Source: Rhodocollybia butyracea
Taxonomy: Eukaryota; Basidiomycota; Agaricomycetes; Agaricales; Omphalotaceae
Assembly: GCA_015501585.1 (NCBI GenBank)
Contig: JADNRY010000406.1
Location: forward strand, 1-53,783
DNA: 53,783 bases
Direction of reading: 5' to 3'
Shown here: piece by piece, positions 1 through 12,168 of the stretch
How positions within the stretch are numbered: position 1 is the stretch's first letter
How the letters are laid out: each line of letters starts with the position of its first letter
Notes under the pieces: model-generated
The model's database searches: none
What the model was told of the DNA's origin: nothing
What the model saw: only the letters and a program-made list of their open reading frames with translations
Translations under genes and position numbers: made by a program

Positions 1-2263
1 GATCCTGAAGAGACTTACGGTGGAATGATGGTAGGGCTTTTGTTGGCGTCGTTGTGAGTCGCCTTTTTTTTTATTGAGATTTTAATAGACTTACGTGCGA
101 GGAGAATGTGTGGTACAGCTGGCGTACAAGCTCTTATATTCTTCCTCACTGGGAAGATCGAGCCGATTTCACATAAGATTTCGGTAAGTACAACTACCCA
201 TGCTGTTATCACTCTTTCTCTAACCATTAATCATCAATCGTTACTATCCAACTCTCATATACCTCCATATCTCCATATCGTATCTATGGCCATCCATCTA
301 CCGACTCGGAATCCGGATTGACTCGTACACAGGTAACCTACCTGTGGTCAGCCATACCTTTACCATCCCGTGTTCCACTGAAGACCCAGGGACCCTGGGA
401 CTAACGAAAAGTCAGGATCTTAGGTGTACTCCAAATATGCTTCATATTTAGTGGCGACGTATTTTTATGTCGTGAAGGAGGCACCTCATGGTGTCGTTTC
501 GCCGCGTTTTATTTGGAATCTTAAAGTAAGTGGGCAACGCCTCAAACTCGACTTTTAAGGAATCCTCTCATCTTGGAGCCTCTTGGGTAGATCCAGATAT
601 TCATGCAGGTATGTAACCTGCCGTATGAACGGTTATCTAGTTGGCTTATTTCTCGCCGCCTCTCGGTATTGGTATTACTATTAGGTGCTGATCATGTGTT
701 CCACGAAGTTGTGAGTTTCTATCTCCTATACGCCATAGCAGTTCCTTCCTACTACACACAACTGATCTTCGCTCGATCTTCACAGTATGTACGCCCTTCG
801 TCTATGGAAACGTGAGCCTCCTCTTCAATGATTTTGATCTGTGCTTAATTTGTGCTTGGTAGTACGTGATTTCATTTCGAAATGGGCACCCATTGGATTG
901 GTGAGTATTCTGGATCTGAACTTACTGAACTGGGTGTTACCAGTTATCAGACGTTATGTTGCTGATAATGAGAATTCATTTAGAGTGTTTTTTTGCTTTT
1001 TGACCTTGGTAAGTACCTACCTCTAAGTTTAAAATTGACGGTTATGAAAACGTATCCATTATCGCTACGCTTTATAGCTATCGGGGCAGGTGGGTTTCTG
1101 ACTTATGCTGGACATAGAATGTCGGGAACTGACAGTGTATATAACTCAGTGTTTGCTTACGAAGTGTAAGTGAAGACTCTCTTCATCTAGTCTTCGCCTG
1201 CCCACTCCAAAGCCGCTACTTAGATTCACTGTGGAATTGCTCCATGATCTTGTAAACTTCCACTTCAAGCCCATAGCCGTGGTATCAATGTGCATCACAA
1301 CAGTATCGGATTTCCTCGTGGGGCTCTCCTCATATATGCCTTTGCCAAGTCTAACGTGACCCTTAGCTGGTGGGTTTTATCATTTTATATTATGATATCA
1401 TATGCGATGAGTGCTCTCTGACATGGTACCCAATTTGATGTTTAGGACAACCTCCAGCAGACGATGCTGGTGGCATATGTTGTGAATACTGGTATCATGA
1501 CTGGGTACGCTTTTTTCTATGGCTTCCCTCGTTTAAGGAAGATCTGATCATAGTTTACTAGATTTTTCTCTGCAGCAGTATTAATATCAGTGCGTCCAAT
1601 TTTAGCCCCAGTCGATTGATTAGTAGAATGATAGGACTTCTTTATCTTTAGTTTGCTACGGGCATATATCAACCACGTTCGCCGTTTTCGAGATGGCTCT
1701 TCCGCAATGTGAGGGCTCTTGACTCGTAACCGAAAAGCTCCTTCTCTAACTTTGACCTGCTGATCTGATCTGATCTGATCTGATCTGATCTGAACAGTCT
1801 ATATCAACTGCTTTTTCTCAATGTAAGCGTTCACCCGCGTAGTTTCGTATAATCGGGGAGCACTGATTGACTGGTTTTTGTGTACAGGATGAACGCAGGC
1901 ACATATTTCCAAACGAATCAAAACTCAAGTCGATCATCCGTGACACACATCTTGCCTTATGCCTATGATGAACTTGGTTTCGCCGACCCTATCCTTGCAA
2001 GTAGTACCATCGACTCGCTATCGCAGAATGCTTCTTCAGGACTCATCTTGAAGCTTGATGAAATATCACCATCGGAAGACGATAACCATCCAACTATCAA
2101 CGAGATAGGTCTTCCTTTATTCAAAGCAGAGCCCAAACCCGAGGCAAGTTTTTTTAAAAGAAGTTATTTGTTTGTTGTTTCTTATTCTGAATTCAACGTC
2201 GGGTTTGGATATTTATAGCCTATTGTACGGCCTGGGATTGGGGCCTGGGCATGTTCCCGTTGA
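1..2263 (+). pseudogene. DUF6534-type multi-pass membrane protein, copy 1 (5' partial, frameshifted)
   Basis: This is a paralogue of the gene at 18181-20219, read on the opposite strand. Matching pieces occur in order: an N-terminal ETYGGMM segment (1-53), a CGTAGVQALIFF segment (105-183), ATYFYVVKEAPH (about 451-490), LLHDLVNFHFKP (about 1235-1270) and the C-terminal MNAGTYFQTNQNSS to LPLFK block (1888-2130). The family is basidiomycete-specific, with about seven membrane helices and unknown function. Relative to copy 2, one base is missing near 1323, within the DFLVG/LLIYAFAKSN stretch. About 19 extra bases near 2231-2249 also divert the tail to a stop at 2261-2263. The last intron starts with GC (GCAAGT), as it does in copy 2. 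The start codon lies beyond the left edge. The homology is clear. Loss of function is inferred from the lesions. Confidence 0.72.
1761..1793. repeat. TGATC pentanucleotide microsatellite
   Basis: Six consecutive TGATC units followed by TGA. They lie in a probable intron of the DUF6534 copy 1 gene and are absent from the equivalent place in copy 2. Confidence 0.95.
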
Positions 2264-4143
2264 GGTGGTTGTGCGGACGACACACCATGAGACTACGACG
2301 GATTTACGTCGGGGACGTAGGACTGTGGTGCATCGATAGAGTGGACCACGAGCTGCCCAAATGGGTACCGAATGGATATATCACTACCGCTCACTAATAT
2401 GTGCTCTTATTTCTATACCTTGCTCTTGACAAGGTTGTGTTTGACCAGATCCAGAGGACCCTCTGGTATACTAGACGCCCAAGCCTTGATTCGTACAAAT
2501 AATACAACTAGAGCCCAGCCTCGTGTCTGTACACCCAAGTAGCGACCACGCAGCCCCAAAATACTTTGACAGTGGCAGAGCTGCATACTAAGTACAAACT
2601 ATAGCAGCTCATAAAACAAATAAGAAATTATTACTCGTTTTGGACAGTACTATGAGATCGCAAAGCTCAGAGCAAACGGGTTCGTCGGTGTGGTACAAGA
2701 CGCAGTAAACTACCAAGTTATTACTTGCGAGTATGGGCCATCGCGCATAGCGCGTGGCAGGTACGAGTCCTGGAAGTCACAAAATGGAGACTGTATTTTG
2801 CAGTAGTAAGTACACAGCACCAGAAGACGATGTTTGTTGCACCACAATCTGGTGAATCAAAAAACCCAAGTATCCAGTCTTTGTAGTGAGATAGATGTCT
2901 AGGGTAGTCGGATATTCAAATGCAGGCAGGAAGGCAGTGGAAAGAGAGGGGTTCCGAGTTGCAGGAATACATCCACTGTGAGAGTATCTGGGTGCCAGTA
3001 GAAGGAGACAAGGGCCATTTGATGTGAGCTTTAGGTGGGATGGTAGACAGTTCAAAGATTTCCTTGGCCATGAGTGTAGCTGGATGCTGGGGCAGAGGCT
3101 GAGAAACCAGAGACGGAATGGAAGTTATGAGAGAGGGGTTTAGGTTTTTAAACCTAGCGGCACTGCAACGGGTGCGCATTGCAGTACTGTGTTGTCGTTG
3201 CAACCATCTTGGGCAGTAGAGCATGTATCTATCCCATCGTCCATACCAGATACTTTGAATGGCAGCAGAAGCTACTCATATGAGAACTGCGGGTGCCAAG
3301 GATAGTGTGGTTTCAGACTGGTAGTTATGACAAAGGAGTTGTAAAATGATTGAGGAATACTTCTATCAATTGTTGAGAACACATATAGTCCCTATCGAAG
3401 TGCCGAGGATCATTTAAGCTTAGAAAATCCTTGGAGGAGCCATGAGTTGGAATATAACTATGCCATGCACCCGTGATTCTGCAGACGGCAGAATCTCAAA
3501 TCTAGTACACATGCAGAACGGAGCCGGGAACATGAGAGTAGAATCAAGGGATAAGCCGGAAAGCAAAACACCGGGTGGTAAGAAAGACATTGCATCAAGA
3601 GTTTGTGCATCAGAGGTGTGTAGCCTGTAGCACAAATGGCGTTTAGCAAGAAAACACCAGTGAAAGAAGTAGTGGCTGACCAAAAAGACAAATGAGAAAA
3701 AGAGATACCATTCAACTTACTTACCAATGAAGGGCAGGAAAAGAAAAAAAGAACATTACACCTGCGAAGCAATTTAAGTACCAAGATGTTTGGAGCAGAG
3801 TAAGCAGGAAGTTACCTTTTGAGATGCGACGGGAAAGCGGAAATGCCAAAAACAAGGAACGTTGAATCGGTTGATGAATAGAGCAAAAGGAAGAAAAGAG
3901 CGCAGCGTATATCAGGAAGTCACATGGGATGTGCTTTGACATTCCAAATATATCAAAACGAAATCCTTTTTTGGTCAACCAGATTTGGACGAAATCAGGC
4001 CTAATTGGGAAAAATTCTCATGCAAAACCCGCCATAAGGACGAGCCTTCATTACATTCAGGACTTGTAAAATAGATTTGACCGATACAACAGACCAATGC
4101 AAAGCCGGTTGAAGATGCCGTGTAACAAGACCTTTTGAGCTTT
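2264..4143. other. Stretch with no recognisable gene
   Basis: Several overlapping open frames of 85-110 codons occur on the minus strand (2777-3224, 3420-3978). None shows a family motif and their frames do not join through convincing splice sites. This may be decayed transposon or gene remains. Confidence 0.5.
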
Positions 4144-4229
4144 ATGAGGGGAGCATGGCCGACAAGCGGCGGGTCACAAACCGACCTCCATTCGGTTTTC
4201 TTGTACTGTATATTATGAAAAAGTATTCC
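4144..4229 (+). repeat. Dispersed repeat, copy a
   Basis: About 75 bases here (core GCATGGCCGACAAGCGGCGG, then CACAAACCGA and TTCTTGTACTGTA) recur in the same orientation at 14424-14498. They differ by a roughly 12-base insertion and a few substitutions. The two copies bracket a 10-kb stretch holding both Crypton-like recombinase genes. Confidence 0.85.
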
Positions 4230-4846
4230 TCTCCCTTTAAATCAAACCCAGTGCGCGTACAAAAGGCTTACTAAGTAGTAAGTGAAAAGCTTGGTGTGCT
4301 AATTGACCTAGATGCTTCTCTCTTGACTTCTCCAACACATCAAAGTTGTCATATCATATGGACTACAGAACCTGGCTTTTTCTAAATGAGACCACAGTTA
4401 ACCTCAAGTTAGTAGTAAGTAACCTACCTAAATACCTACTTACAAGGATTCTTTGCTGATAGTGTATTTGTTTATTATATTAATGAGATTACTTATGTCT
4501 GATAATTTACAGTGAGACTGACGACGTTGACGCTGCGAGTGACGCGAAGGCGTGATCAAATTTGATGGGATCACAAATAGCCGAAAACCCGAGATCTCGC
4601 CGAGCGGGTGATCTCGGGATCAGTCTCCCGGCATAACCAAACGCATTCAATAACCGTCGCGTCCCTTGTCCCCGCCGTTCGCGTTACTTTGGCAGCATGG
4701 GATCATGAACAAAAGGAAGTCCCGATTAGGTTGTATACCTTATTACATGGTGCAGTAAGTACTGTACATAAAACGCTGGGAATTTAGGTTAGAATTAGAA
4801 ATTATAATGCAACTCATAACGTATGAACTTTTTAACATTCAGTAAC

Positions 4847-7145
4847 TCATTCCTCGCCATCTTCAGGTCCACTCTCACTTTCAGTATTCTGCTTTCTTTT
4901 CCTTTCGCGCTCTTCTCGGGACCCATTCTTGCTCTTGCGGGCATGTTTTGGATTTCTCGCTCGGATTGCCGCATACAGCTTCGTCAAGTTATTGTAAATG
5001 CCTGGATATGCCGCCTTGAATGTGTCTCTGGACCGTCCAAGCCTGTTAAAAAAAAAGACCAGGGTAAGAATCTTCCTATCGTTGATATACGCTACACAGC
5101 CTGCAAGCTCTAGCACTCACCGCTCATACTCGTCAGCAACCAACTTGCGGTTCGAGCGCTTTGTTCCAGTGACAAGCCGCATCGACCCAGTATACCATTC
5201 GACGGGCCAGTCTTTCAGCGGCATCGTTAACCCTTGCGAAGGATCGCCTTCCTCCCACTGCTTCACTACGGCCATGAAAAGGTCTTCACCATGTTTTGGA
5301 ATATCAGGTACCATGACACCTGGAATAGGTGCACTTCTTTCTGCCTTGAGTGATTTCTGAGGGCGGTGATCCTGCGTTGAAATACCTTCCATTGGCGGGT
5401 CAGGACTTGCAGTGGATTGACAGGAAAATGGCTGCAGAGCGTTTCCCTGTGACTCTGTGCCTGGAAAGGTCATCTGGCGCATATGCGCCAAGGTGAGTTC
5501 TGGTACAATACGCATTGTATCAACAACCTGCCGATTAGCGCTTATCATTGCTACTGCAAAGCGACGGAAATCATTAGTGGTTACTGGCTGATCGAGTGAG
5601 TGATCACTCATGAAACTTTTAGCTGGCTCAAGTCTCGAAGGGCAGAGTGCATTTCCGTGACCAGTCTCGTAACTTTGCAGTGAGTCCATGAGGTATTTCA
5701 TTAATGTATCGACCTACAGAATACTGATCAATACAGGCCAATCTGATCTAAAAATACTGACTCGTTCATCTTCAGCCCACCCTCCCCACCAACGGACAAT
5801 GGTAAGTGACCATCGTTGCTTTCCTTCAGCCCACATGAACCGGTATTGAGCCCCACCTCTGCGCAAGGAATGAGTGGTGAAAGTTTTAGCTACTCCGGCA
5901 GCTGCCGCAGCCTCTTGAATGAGGGACTGGACCATATCGTGAGTGTATTCTCGTTTAGGCTGGATTGTCCCATTGACCGAAAAAAAAGGAAAAACAAAGT
6001 CGTTCTGCTCGAATTCTCGTCCAAGAAGGGAGCGGCAAACACTTATCCACACTGGCAGATGGTAATGCATATCCATCGCATGGACTGGCTGAGGGTAAAT
6101 GTCGTAAATGTTATCTATGAAGGAAACAGTGCCAAGTATGTTTTATGTTTCTGCGATCTACGGAATAAAGAGCGAATAACGTACCAGTAGGATGCGGGTC
6201 ATAACCTGCCTTCTTCTGCCACCCTTTTCGATTCTCCAGGTGAACTTTGAAGTGTTCTGTACAGTCTGGTGCAAGACCATGACAGTTCCAAGTAAGATCT
6301 CCATGCTGTAGCTGGCAAAGCTCATTATTCCTACAGATATCCTTAAACTTTAGATGTATCTTTTATCAATCAGCAAATGCACCTTGTCCACAGTGTAAAA
6401 CCAGAGCTCAAGAACCCTCGGAGGAAGGTATGCTTTATTACAAGCATTGCGTGTTCTGCGTTCTGATCAGTGCCAAAGAGAACCAAGTCGACCATAGATT
6501 TCGGACATTCCTTTTCCGACCAGACAACCATAGCCTCAATGTCTTCAACCGTCATGGCTTCAGCGTGGTTTCTAGTCGCCGCAACTCCTTTTGCTGCTGC
6601 TTTTGTGTTCATGACTCGTCGGAAGGTGTTGATGAGATGAGATCGTGCAGGGTTTCCAGACACTACACCAGTCCTTTCATCGCAACGGTAAGCCTCGCCT
6701 GCGTACTTCTCACCATCCCTTGTTTTATTTATGAAACAGCAATGTATTTCAAGCCAGATTGATAGACGTACATTTCATCCCAATGTTTAGCATACGCTGC
6801 ATGCATTCCATCCATCGTGCTCTTCCCACATCCCTCATGGACACATTTCTGAATTAAGATGAGTTCGAGTGCCTTCGATGACCACTTGTTTGGCGGGTTG
6901 TTAAATGCTTTGGCCAGCTCAGAGGCTACTATGCCATCAGTGAATACCTTTCCTTCCTGTTCTGCAGCTTTACGAGCCTGAACAATCCCTGCGAGAATTT
7001 TTTTCCCTCTTTCCAAGTAACCGCCATAGCCCTTCTTTGTTTTTCCTGCCTGACCATATTTCTCTCGAGTTTGTACACCAGCCTTATTCAGTTCATCAAT
7101 GGAAGGAATGACTTTGCTAATTTTTGCCGCCTTTGCTTTTGGCAT
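4847..7145 (-). CDS. Crypton-like tyrosine recombinase, apparently intact (665 aa)
   Basis: Six exons (7145-6772, 6718-6383, 6330-6185, 6114-5762, 5713-5121, 5042-4847) join into one 1998-base frame. The start is MPKAKAAK; an in-frame ATG lies 22 codons upstream. A core-binding region carries SGNPARS. The catalytic domain shows LWTRNNEL (first Arg), ENRKGW, THSLRRGGAQ (the HxxR box), RWWGGW and a candidate nucleophile Tyr in LMKYLMD. The C-terminal domain (KDWPVEWY to DTFKAAYP) resembles the GCR1-like DNA-binding domain of fungal Cryptons and ends in a basic/acidic tail. Cryptons are DNA transposons moved by tyrosine recombinases, in contrast to DDE transposases. Phases agree at all five introns, so I consider it coding-competent. 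Activity is not shown. It could also be a domesticated gene. Confidence 0.85.
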
Positions 7146-8170
7146 AAAGTGTGAAGTGTACGCAATGTGCGTTGAGACGGATGTTGGAAAAGTCAGCGGC
7201 CCCTGTTTCATTTCACGCTCTGGCCAAATAAAGTAATAATTTCAATTATGTATAACAACTGGGCCTCGTATGCACATAATGATATTTTAGAGTACATATG
7301 TATAAGCCAACATAGATATTGTACATAGGCATCTACACTACACTTGTGTACTCACAAACTCCACACCAAGCTCACCCCTCACCTCCGATAATTTGAATGA
7401 GAGTTTTCCATGAATAAAAAGGTATAATGTTCTGACCTTCTTGTTGGCACCAGATAAGGTAGATACAGAGACATTAGTGAAAGGAATTAAGAGATGGTAC
7501 TGTTGACGGCAGCGTGAACGAAAGAGTAATAAAGTGTTCGCCGTTAGCGCTAACACACGCGGACATGTGACCAGAGTCCTGGACTACTCGGAGAATAGTT
7601 TCCATTCAACTTATCTGGGATCATATTCCTCACTATTAAGCATGGTAAGTACTTATCAGCCATCAATTTACAGAATTTACAGCCCAATTTACAAGATTTA
7701 CAGACCAGCAGGGTAGCACATTTGTGTACAGAAGGCCGCATGCAAGCCGCGTGTGTATGTATCTGTTTCTGTAGCTTCCGATTTGCTTTTGTTACTATTA
7801 TTACTACTATCAAATACAGTGTAGCCAAAAGGCAATGTAAAATAGCTTCCTTGACTACTTCTGCTACTCTAAACGGCGGAAAACCAAGCGGAAAACTGAC
7901 CTCTTAATCAAGCTCTTAATGTTTGTTAAGCACTTGCAATAGCTAAAATGCACGGTGAATCTTGAATGATGATCGCGGAGTAACCGCACCAAGGTCTTAT
8001 GCAGGGTTAGCGGAGAGGTAAACTTCTAAAATTTGCAGCATCGTTTTCCACTTGGTTCAGACATGAAAGGCCCGCTAAGGCATGGCAATACTTGTTCTTG
8101 CATCAGGCCATGCATATCAAGTTCTTCAATAACATTATTATTACAAGTAAGGTGTCCATGGACACTCAAC

Positions 8171-8218
8171 GTTTGTTTGTACCACCGCAAAAACAGGATT
8201 GCGGTGATACAAACAAAC
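8171..8218. repeat. Inverted repeat (hairpin) 1
   Basis: Arms 8171-8190 and 8199-8218 (20 bases each) are complementary at 19 positions around an 8-base loop. The single mismatch comes from an A where a G is expected in the right arm. Confidence 0.9.
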
Positions 8219-8235
8219 TAGCACAGCTTCTAAGA

Positions 8236-8293
8236 GGCGCTAAATTACCTACGGTCAAGCCGAAAAGTCTTTGACCGTAGATAATTTAGCGCC
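8236..8293. repeat. Inverted repeat (hairpin) 2
   Basis: Arms 8236-8258 and 8271-8293 (23 bases each) are complementary at 22 positions around a 12-base loop. The mismatch again fits a G-to-A change in the right arm. It lies 17 bases after hairpin 1. Confidence 0.92.
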
Positions 8294-9643
8294 GTAATTG
8301 AGGTCAGCTGATCCAGGTCAGTGGTTGCCCGCAAGAGCCGTAACCGCAAATTATACAGCTATTGTGGATCCCTAAACACCTGTACTGTATAAAGCATTGA
8401 AAGTGTAAATTTACAATACTTATTTCTCGCTCAGAGAGTCAAAGTCTCTGTGTATTTCAAGTTGTTCAGTACTTAGAAGGAACGAGAATACCCGGAGTTC
8501 AACCCAAAAGGGCCTACATATGTACTGAGCCAAGATTCCGGCTCTTATGTAAATAAAATAAGCGACGTTCCGTGAATCGATGCCCGTTCCTCCCTAGTCC
8601 CTTGATTCACAACGATTTACTGCTAGAGAGGTAAATTGAGGTAGAAAAGGGTACTTATTGCTGAAAATTTAAAATGTTGTTCCCGCGGTCGCTGCTGCTG
8701 TTGATATGCCGGCACTGCCGGGCTGGTTCTTACTCCATAGATTCCCCAATGGCAGGGTAATAAATGTGCTCACATCGGTGCAGGTGAATTTTTTTTTTTC
8801 CTAATGGTTGCTGCAGCCTTCTAATACTGTCTTGATAGGCCAATTGGGATTTAACCTAACAGTGAATGAGCGACAGCAAGCAAGCAGCCGAGCAATAAGT
8901 GAACAGCCCAGTGGCAAACAAACAACCTGGCAGCACAGCAGACTGAACATGAATGCACAACTCGAACAACCTGGCGGTTGACATGAATGGACAAGCTGGG
9001 TCTACAGTGGACAGGACAGGACAGAACTGGGTGCTGTGAACAGCAAGGATAATGGTGCGTACTGTTCTGCCTGCCACCACCTTTCTGCCCTAATGTATCT
9101 GCTCAGTAGCCCAGCCTGACTCTACAGATGTGACAGCATTCCTGGTAGCTGAACGTACTACGCTCCCCTTCTGTGACTAAACGAAGGCCCAGCCTGTCAC
9201 TGAGGTGATCCAGGATGCCACACATGATTCTTGCTGTTAAATTATGCCGCCATCGAAGGGTTATCTTATGACTTCTTTTACTCCCCCTTCTTTTCCTTAC
9301 TTCATCCTGCTCTGTATGTCTACGTGCTACTTGTGGCCCTTTGATGTGTGGCAGTCTCAGGCGCTGGCTCTGGATCAAGGTCATGCTTTCCTGGAGCTTC
9401 CTAGCATAAGGGCTGTTCGCTCTCTGTCACTTTCTTAATTATACCATGATGTACTGTATATGTTGGGCATGTACTCGCCTGTGCAAATAAAATTTCTTCC
9501 TTGTCTTTCCTGAATGGAGTAGTTATGTTAAGTCTTGAATGTCTGGATTTTTATGGAGAGAAATGTATGTACAGTATTTATGTGCATGTAAAATAAAGAT
9601 TAAATCAATGAATAATGTAAGATATAAATCTAACAGCTGTATG

Positions 9644-12168
9644 CTACACTGCACCTAAATGCTTTTCTTTACAACGTTTCACCAACCCTTGATCCTGATG
9701 TGAATTTCGGATGGCCAACATCAACTGCTGGATACCATGCATAGGATATGCAGCAGTAAAGGCTGCTTCATCTTGCCCAAAACTGAAGATATATGAGTAC
9801 AGCAAACAGAGACAAGGCAATGAGTACAAATGTGTTAATGAATTCAAGTGCAATCATTTTCTGTTGACCGTAATGAGCTGACAGCTTTGTTTCTTTAGCC
9901 CATTCAACTTTCCAATTCTTCAGCGCATAGTGATGATCTCGCACAGGATCCGCCTTGTCCCAGTTGAGAATAACTTGTTTCCAAGCATCCGGGCCAGGTG
10001 AGATCTTCGGGATGACAGGCAGATGGGCTAAGCCTGGTAGCAAGATACCACTTGACTTCGAAGGATGTGAGACTGTGGCTGCTAACTCTTCATATGTTGC
10101 CTTGGATGGACCAGCTGCATAAGGTACTGAAACAGTATCTAGCACAAGGCTAGAGGGATTGGAAAATGGAACACATTGGACAGAAGGGAGAAACTGATGG
10201 GCATATGTTTGCAGGAAAGGAGCCGAAGGTGGAGATTGATGTGTTTGTGTGAAAGATGCGAAAGAAGCTGGAAAATGCAAATAGTGCCCCTGAACAAGAG
10301 GACTCAAAAATTGTGAGACGGCAAAGCCTTGTGGAGCCCCTCTTGGCAAGAAGTGAGAAAAAGCCACGCTGAATTGAGTTTTAATACTTTCATTGACAAG
10401 TTTGAAGAGCCCCCAACCTTCAGAAGTGCTAAGTGGAGCCATCTCTGCAGCTTCACTAGCGTGTGACTTGTAAGCTTTGCGATCTATGGGAGCCAATGCA
10501 TCGCTGTGATCTTCTTCGTATGTATTGAGCTCATCCAGAAGATATCTAATCAGTGTGTCCCGCTATACTGACAGTTAGCTTGCATGACAAGCACTGTGAA
10601 GATGTTTGGTAGATACCTTTTCGTTTGATGCCCATCCTCCCCACCAGTGTATTTGTGCAAGAGTCCATCGTTCGCCAATAGAAGCAAACATGAACCTGAA
10701 CTGTGCTCCTCCTCGATGGAAACAATGCATGGTAAATGCTCCAGGTGTCCCTGCAGAGTCTGTAAATTTGCTGATCATTTTCTGGACAGCTTCAGGTGTG
10801 ATAGGCTGCGTTGATTGGATGGTAATCCCATTTGCATTGATAGTTGGAAAAATGAAGTCGTCGGGCTCATAATTTCGGCATAAAATGTGCATTTCACTGA
10901 ACTTCATCCATATTTGAAGATGCGTATAAACACAGATTGCCTGAATCTTCTGTGGGTAGCAGTTATACTTGTGTCCTAAAAATCCATGGCCATCAGCATT
11001 CGCGATGTCATTTGCTGAACCGAATAAAATACATACCACTGAGTTGAGTTTCATTCTTTCCTTCCTTCTTTTGCCAGTTTTTACGATCCCGGAGATTCAG
11101 CTGAATGAATGGTGGATCGGTTGGCGTAGCACCTGGTTGTGGGTGAGGGTCAAGGTCAATATGTTTTGCTTGGAGATGACTCATCTCAGTATTTCTGTGA
11201 ACAGTGTGAAATGGCTAGGTATGTGTTCTTTTGAAATTGAACTTACCGTGTCCATATCATGAAACCAATCGAAGCAAATGTGCAATATCATAAATGTCGC
11301 ATCTTGAGTGCAAGAGATGCAGCATCCACAACAGGAAAGTCATTGGGACAGACTACCATTGACCATGAGTAAACTTTTTCCATGATAACTATGCTCATAG
11401 CTTTGGAATGGTTTCGTTCTGATTCCCCATCTTTGCGTTTACAGGCTTCAAGCATATCCATCACAGCAGCCAAATCGCATGGGTTCCAGTCCATTTCTTG
11501 GTCACTTGGTCAAACCTCCAGGACCCTCGGTACTTGTCTCCATCACTGCAGTTTTTAGTTGAAGAGAGGTCAAACATAAAGACAAGATTTATAGCGCACA
11601 GAAGTCTGTAGTAATGCTTCCATCCCGCATGGATTTGCTCTGCTGTCGACTTCCCTTTCTTCTCATCAAAACATTTCCAGCTCATGAACATGGGAATTGC
11701 TTCAGGCGTTGACTTGACTGGAGTATTGGCAAGACATGTGCTGAATTTGGGGTCCATTTCCGAATCCACAGGTTCTTTGAAGTCATCATCCTGATTGACT
11801 TCTTCACTCTTCTTCTGTGCTTGGTTTTGCCCTTCTACAAAATCTTTTAACCACTTCTGCATCCTCTTGATAATCCCATCATATGCTGTGTTCATATTTC
11901 CTGATCATATTTGTTTAGCATTCTCTGCTGTTTCCTTGCAAAGTGCTGAAAAGGTCTTTCCTGTTGATTCAACAGGAAGTTTCTTGCCTTTGTGTTTTCC
12001 AGATAATTTTTGCACTTCAGCCTTTTTTGAAAACCATCGGAGGTAAAAAGAGAGGTGATTCTGGTGGCGGCGGGACAATGGCGGGATTACTTTCATGCAC
12101 TGTTTGTTCAATGACTCAAACTTTTTTCCACAAATTGTAGTAGGGCATGATTCAGAGTACAGATACAT
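9644..12168 (-). pseudogene. Crypton-like tyrosine recombinase, decayed second copy
   Basis: It has the same architecture and orientation as the gene at 4847-7145 but a diverged sequence, so it is a separate element and not a recent tandem duplicate. Recognisable parts are a DGDKYRGSW-type segment (about 11520), GNPCDLAAVMDML, LRDRKNWQKK, YEPDDFIFP, HCFHRGGAQFRFMFA, HWWGGWA, RDTLIRYLLDEL and a C-terminal KNWKVEWA to AAFTAAYP block. Lesions are an in-frame TGA at 11905-11907, a one-base shift near 11493 splitting the TG/NP motif, and a TGA at 11288-11290. The fourth position of the HxxR box reads His (CAT) where recombinase 1 has Arg. The start is uncertain; a Cys-containing N-terminus begins around 12168. 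It is most likely inactive. Confidence 0.82.

Larger units (their letters stand above)
7146..9643. other. Gene-free spacer between the two recombinases
   Basis: AT-rich sequence with no convincing gene. Short open frames (for example 7550-7828 minus and 8856-9080 minus) have no recognisable motifs. The notable content is two long adjacent hairpins at 8171-8293. The stretch may hold the ends of one or both Crypton-like elements, but I cannot place them. Confidence 0.6.

Noticed and set aside
7338..7828. Short frames near the recombinase 1 start
   Set aside because: They lie on both strands in AT-rich spacer without motifs.
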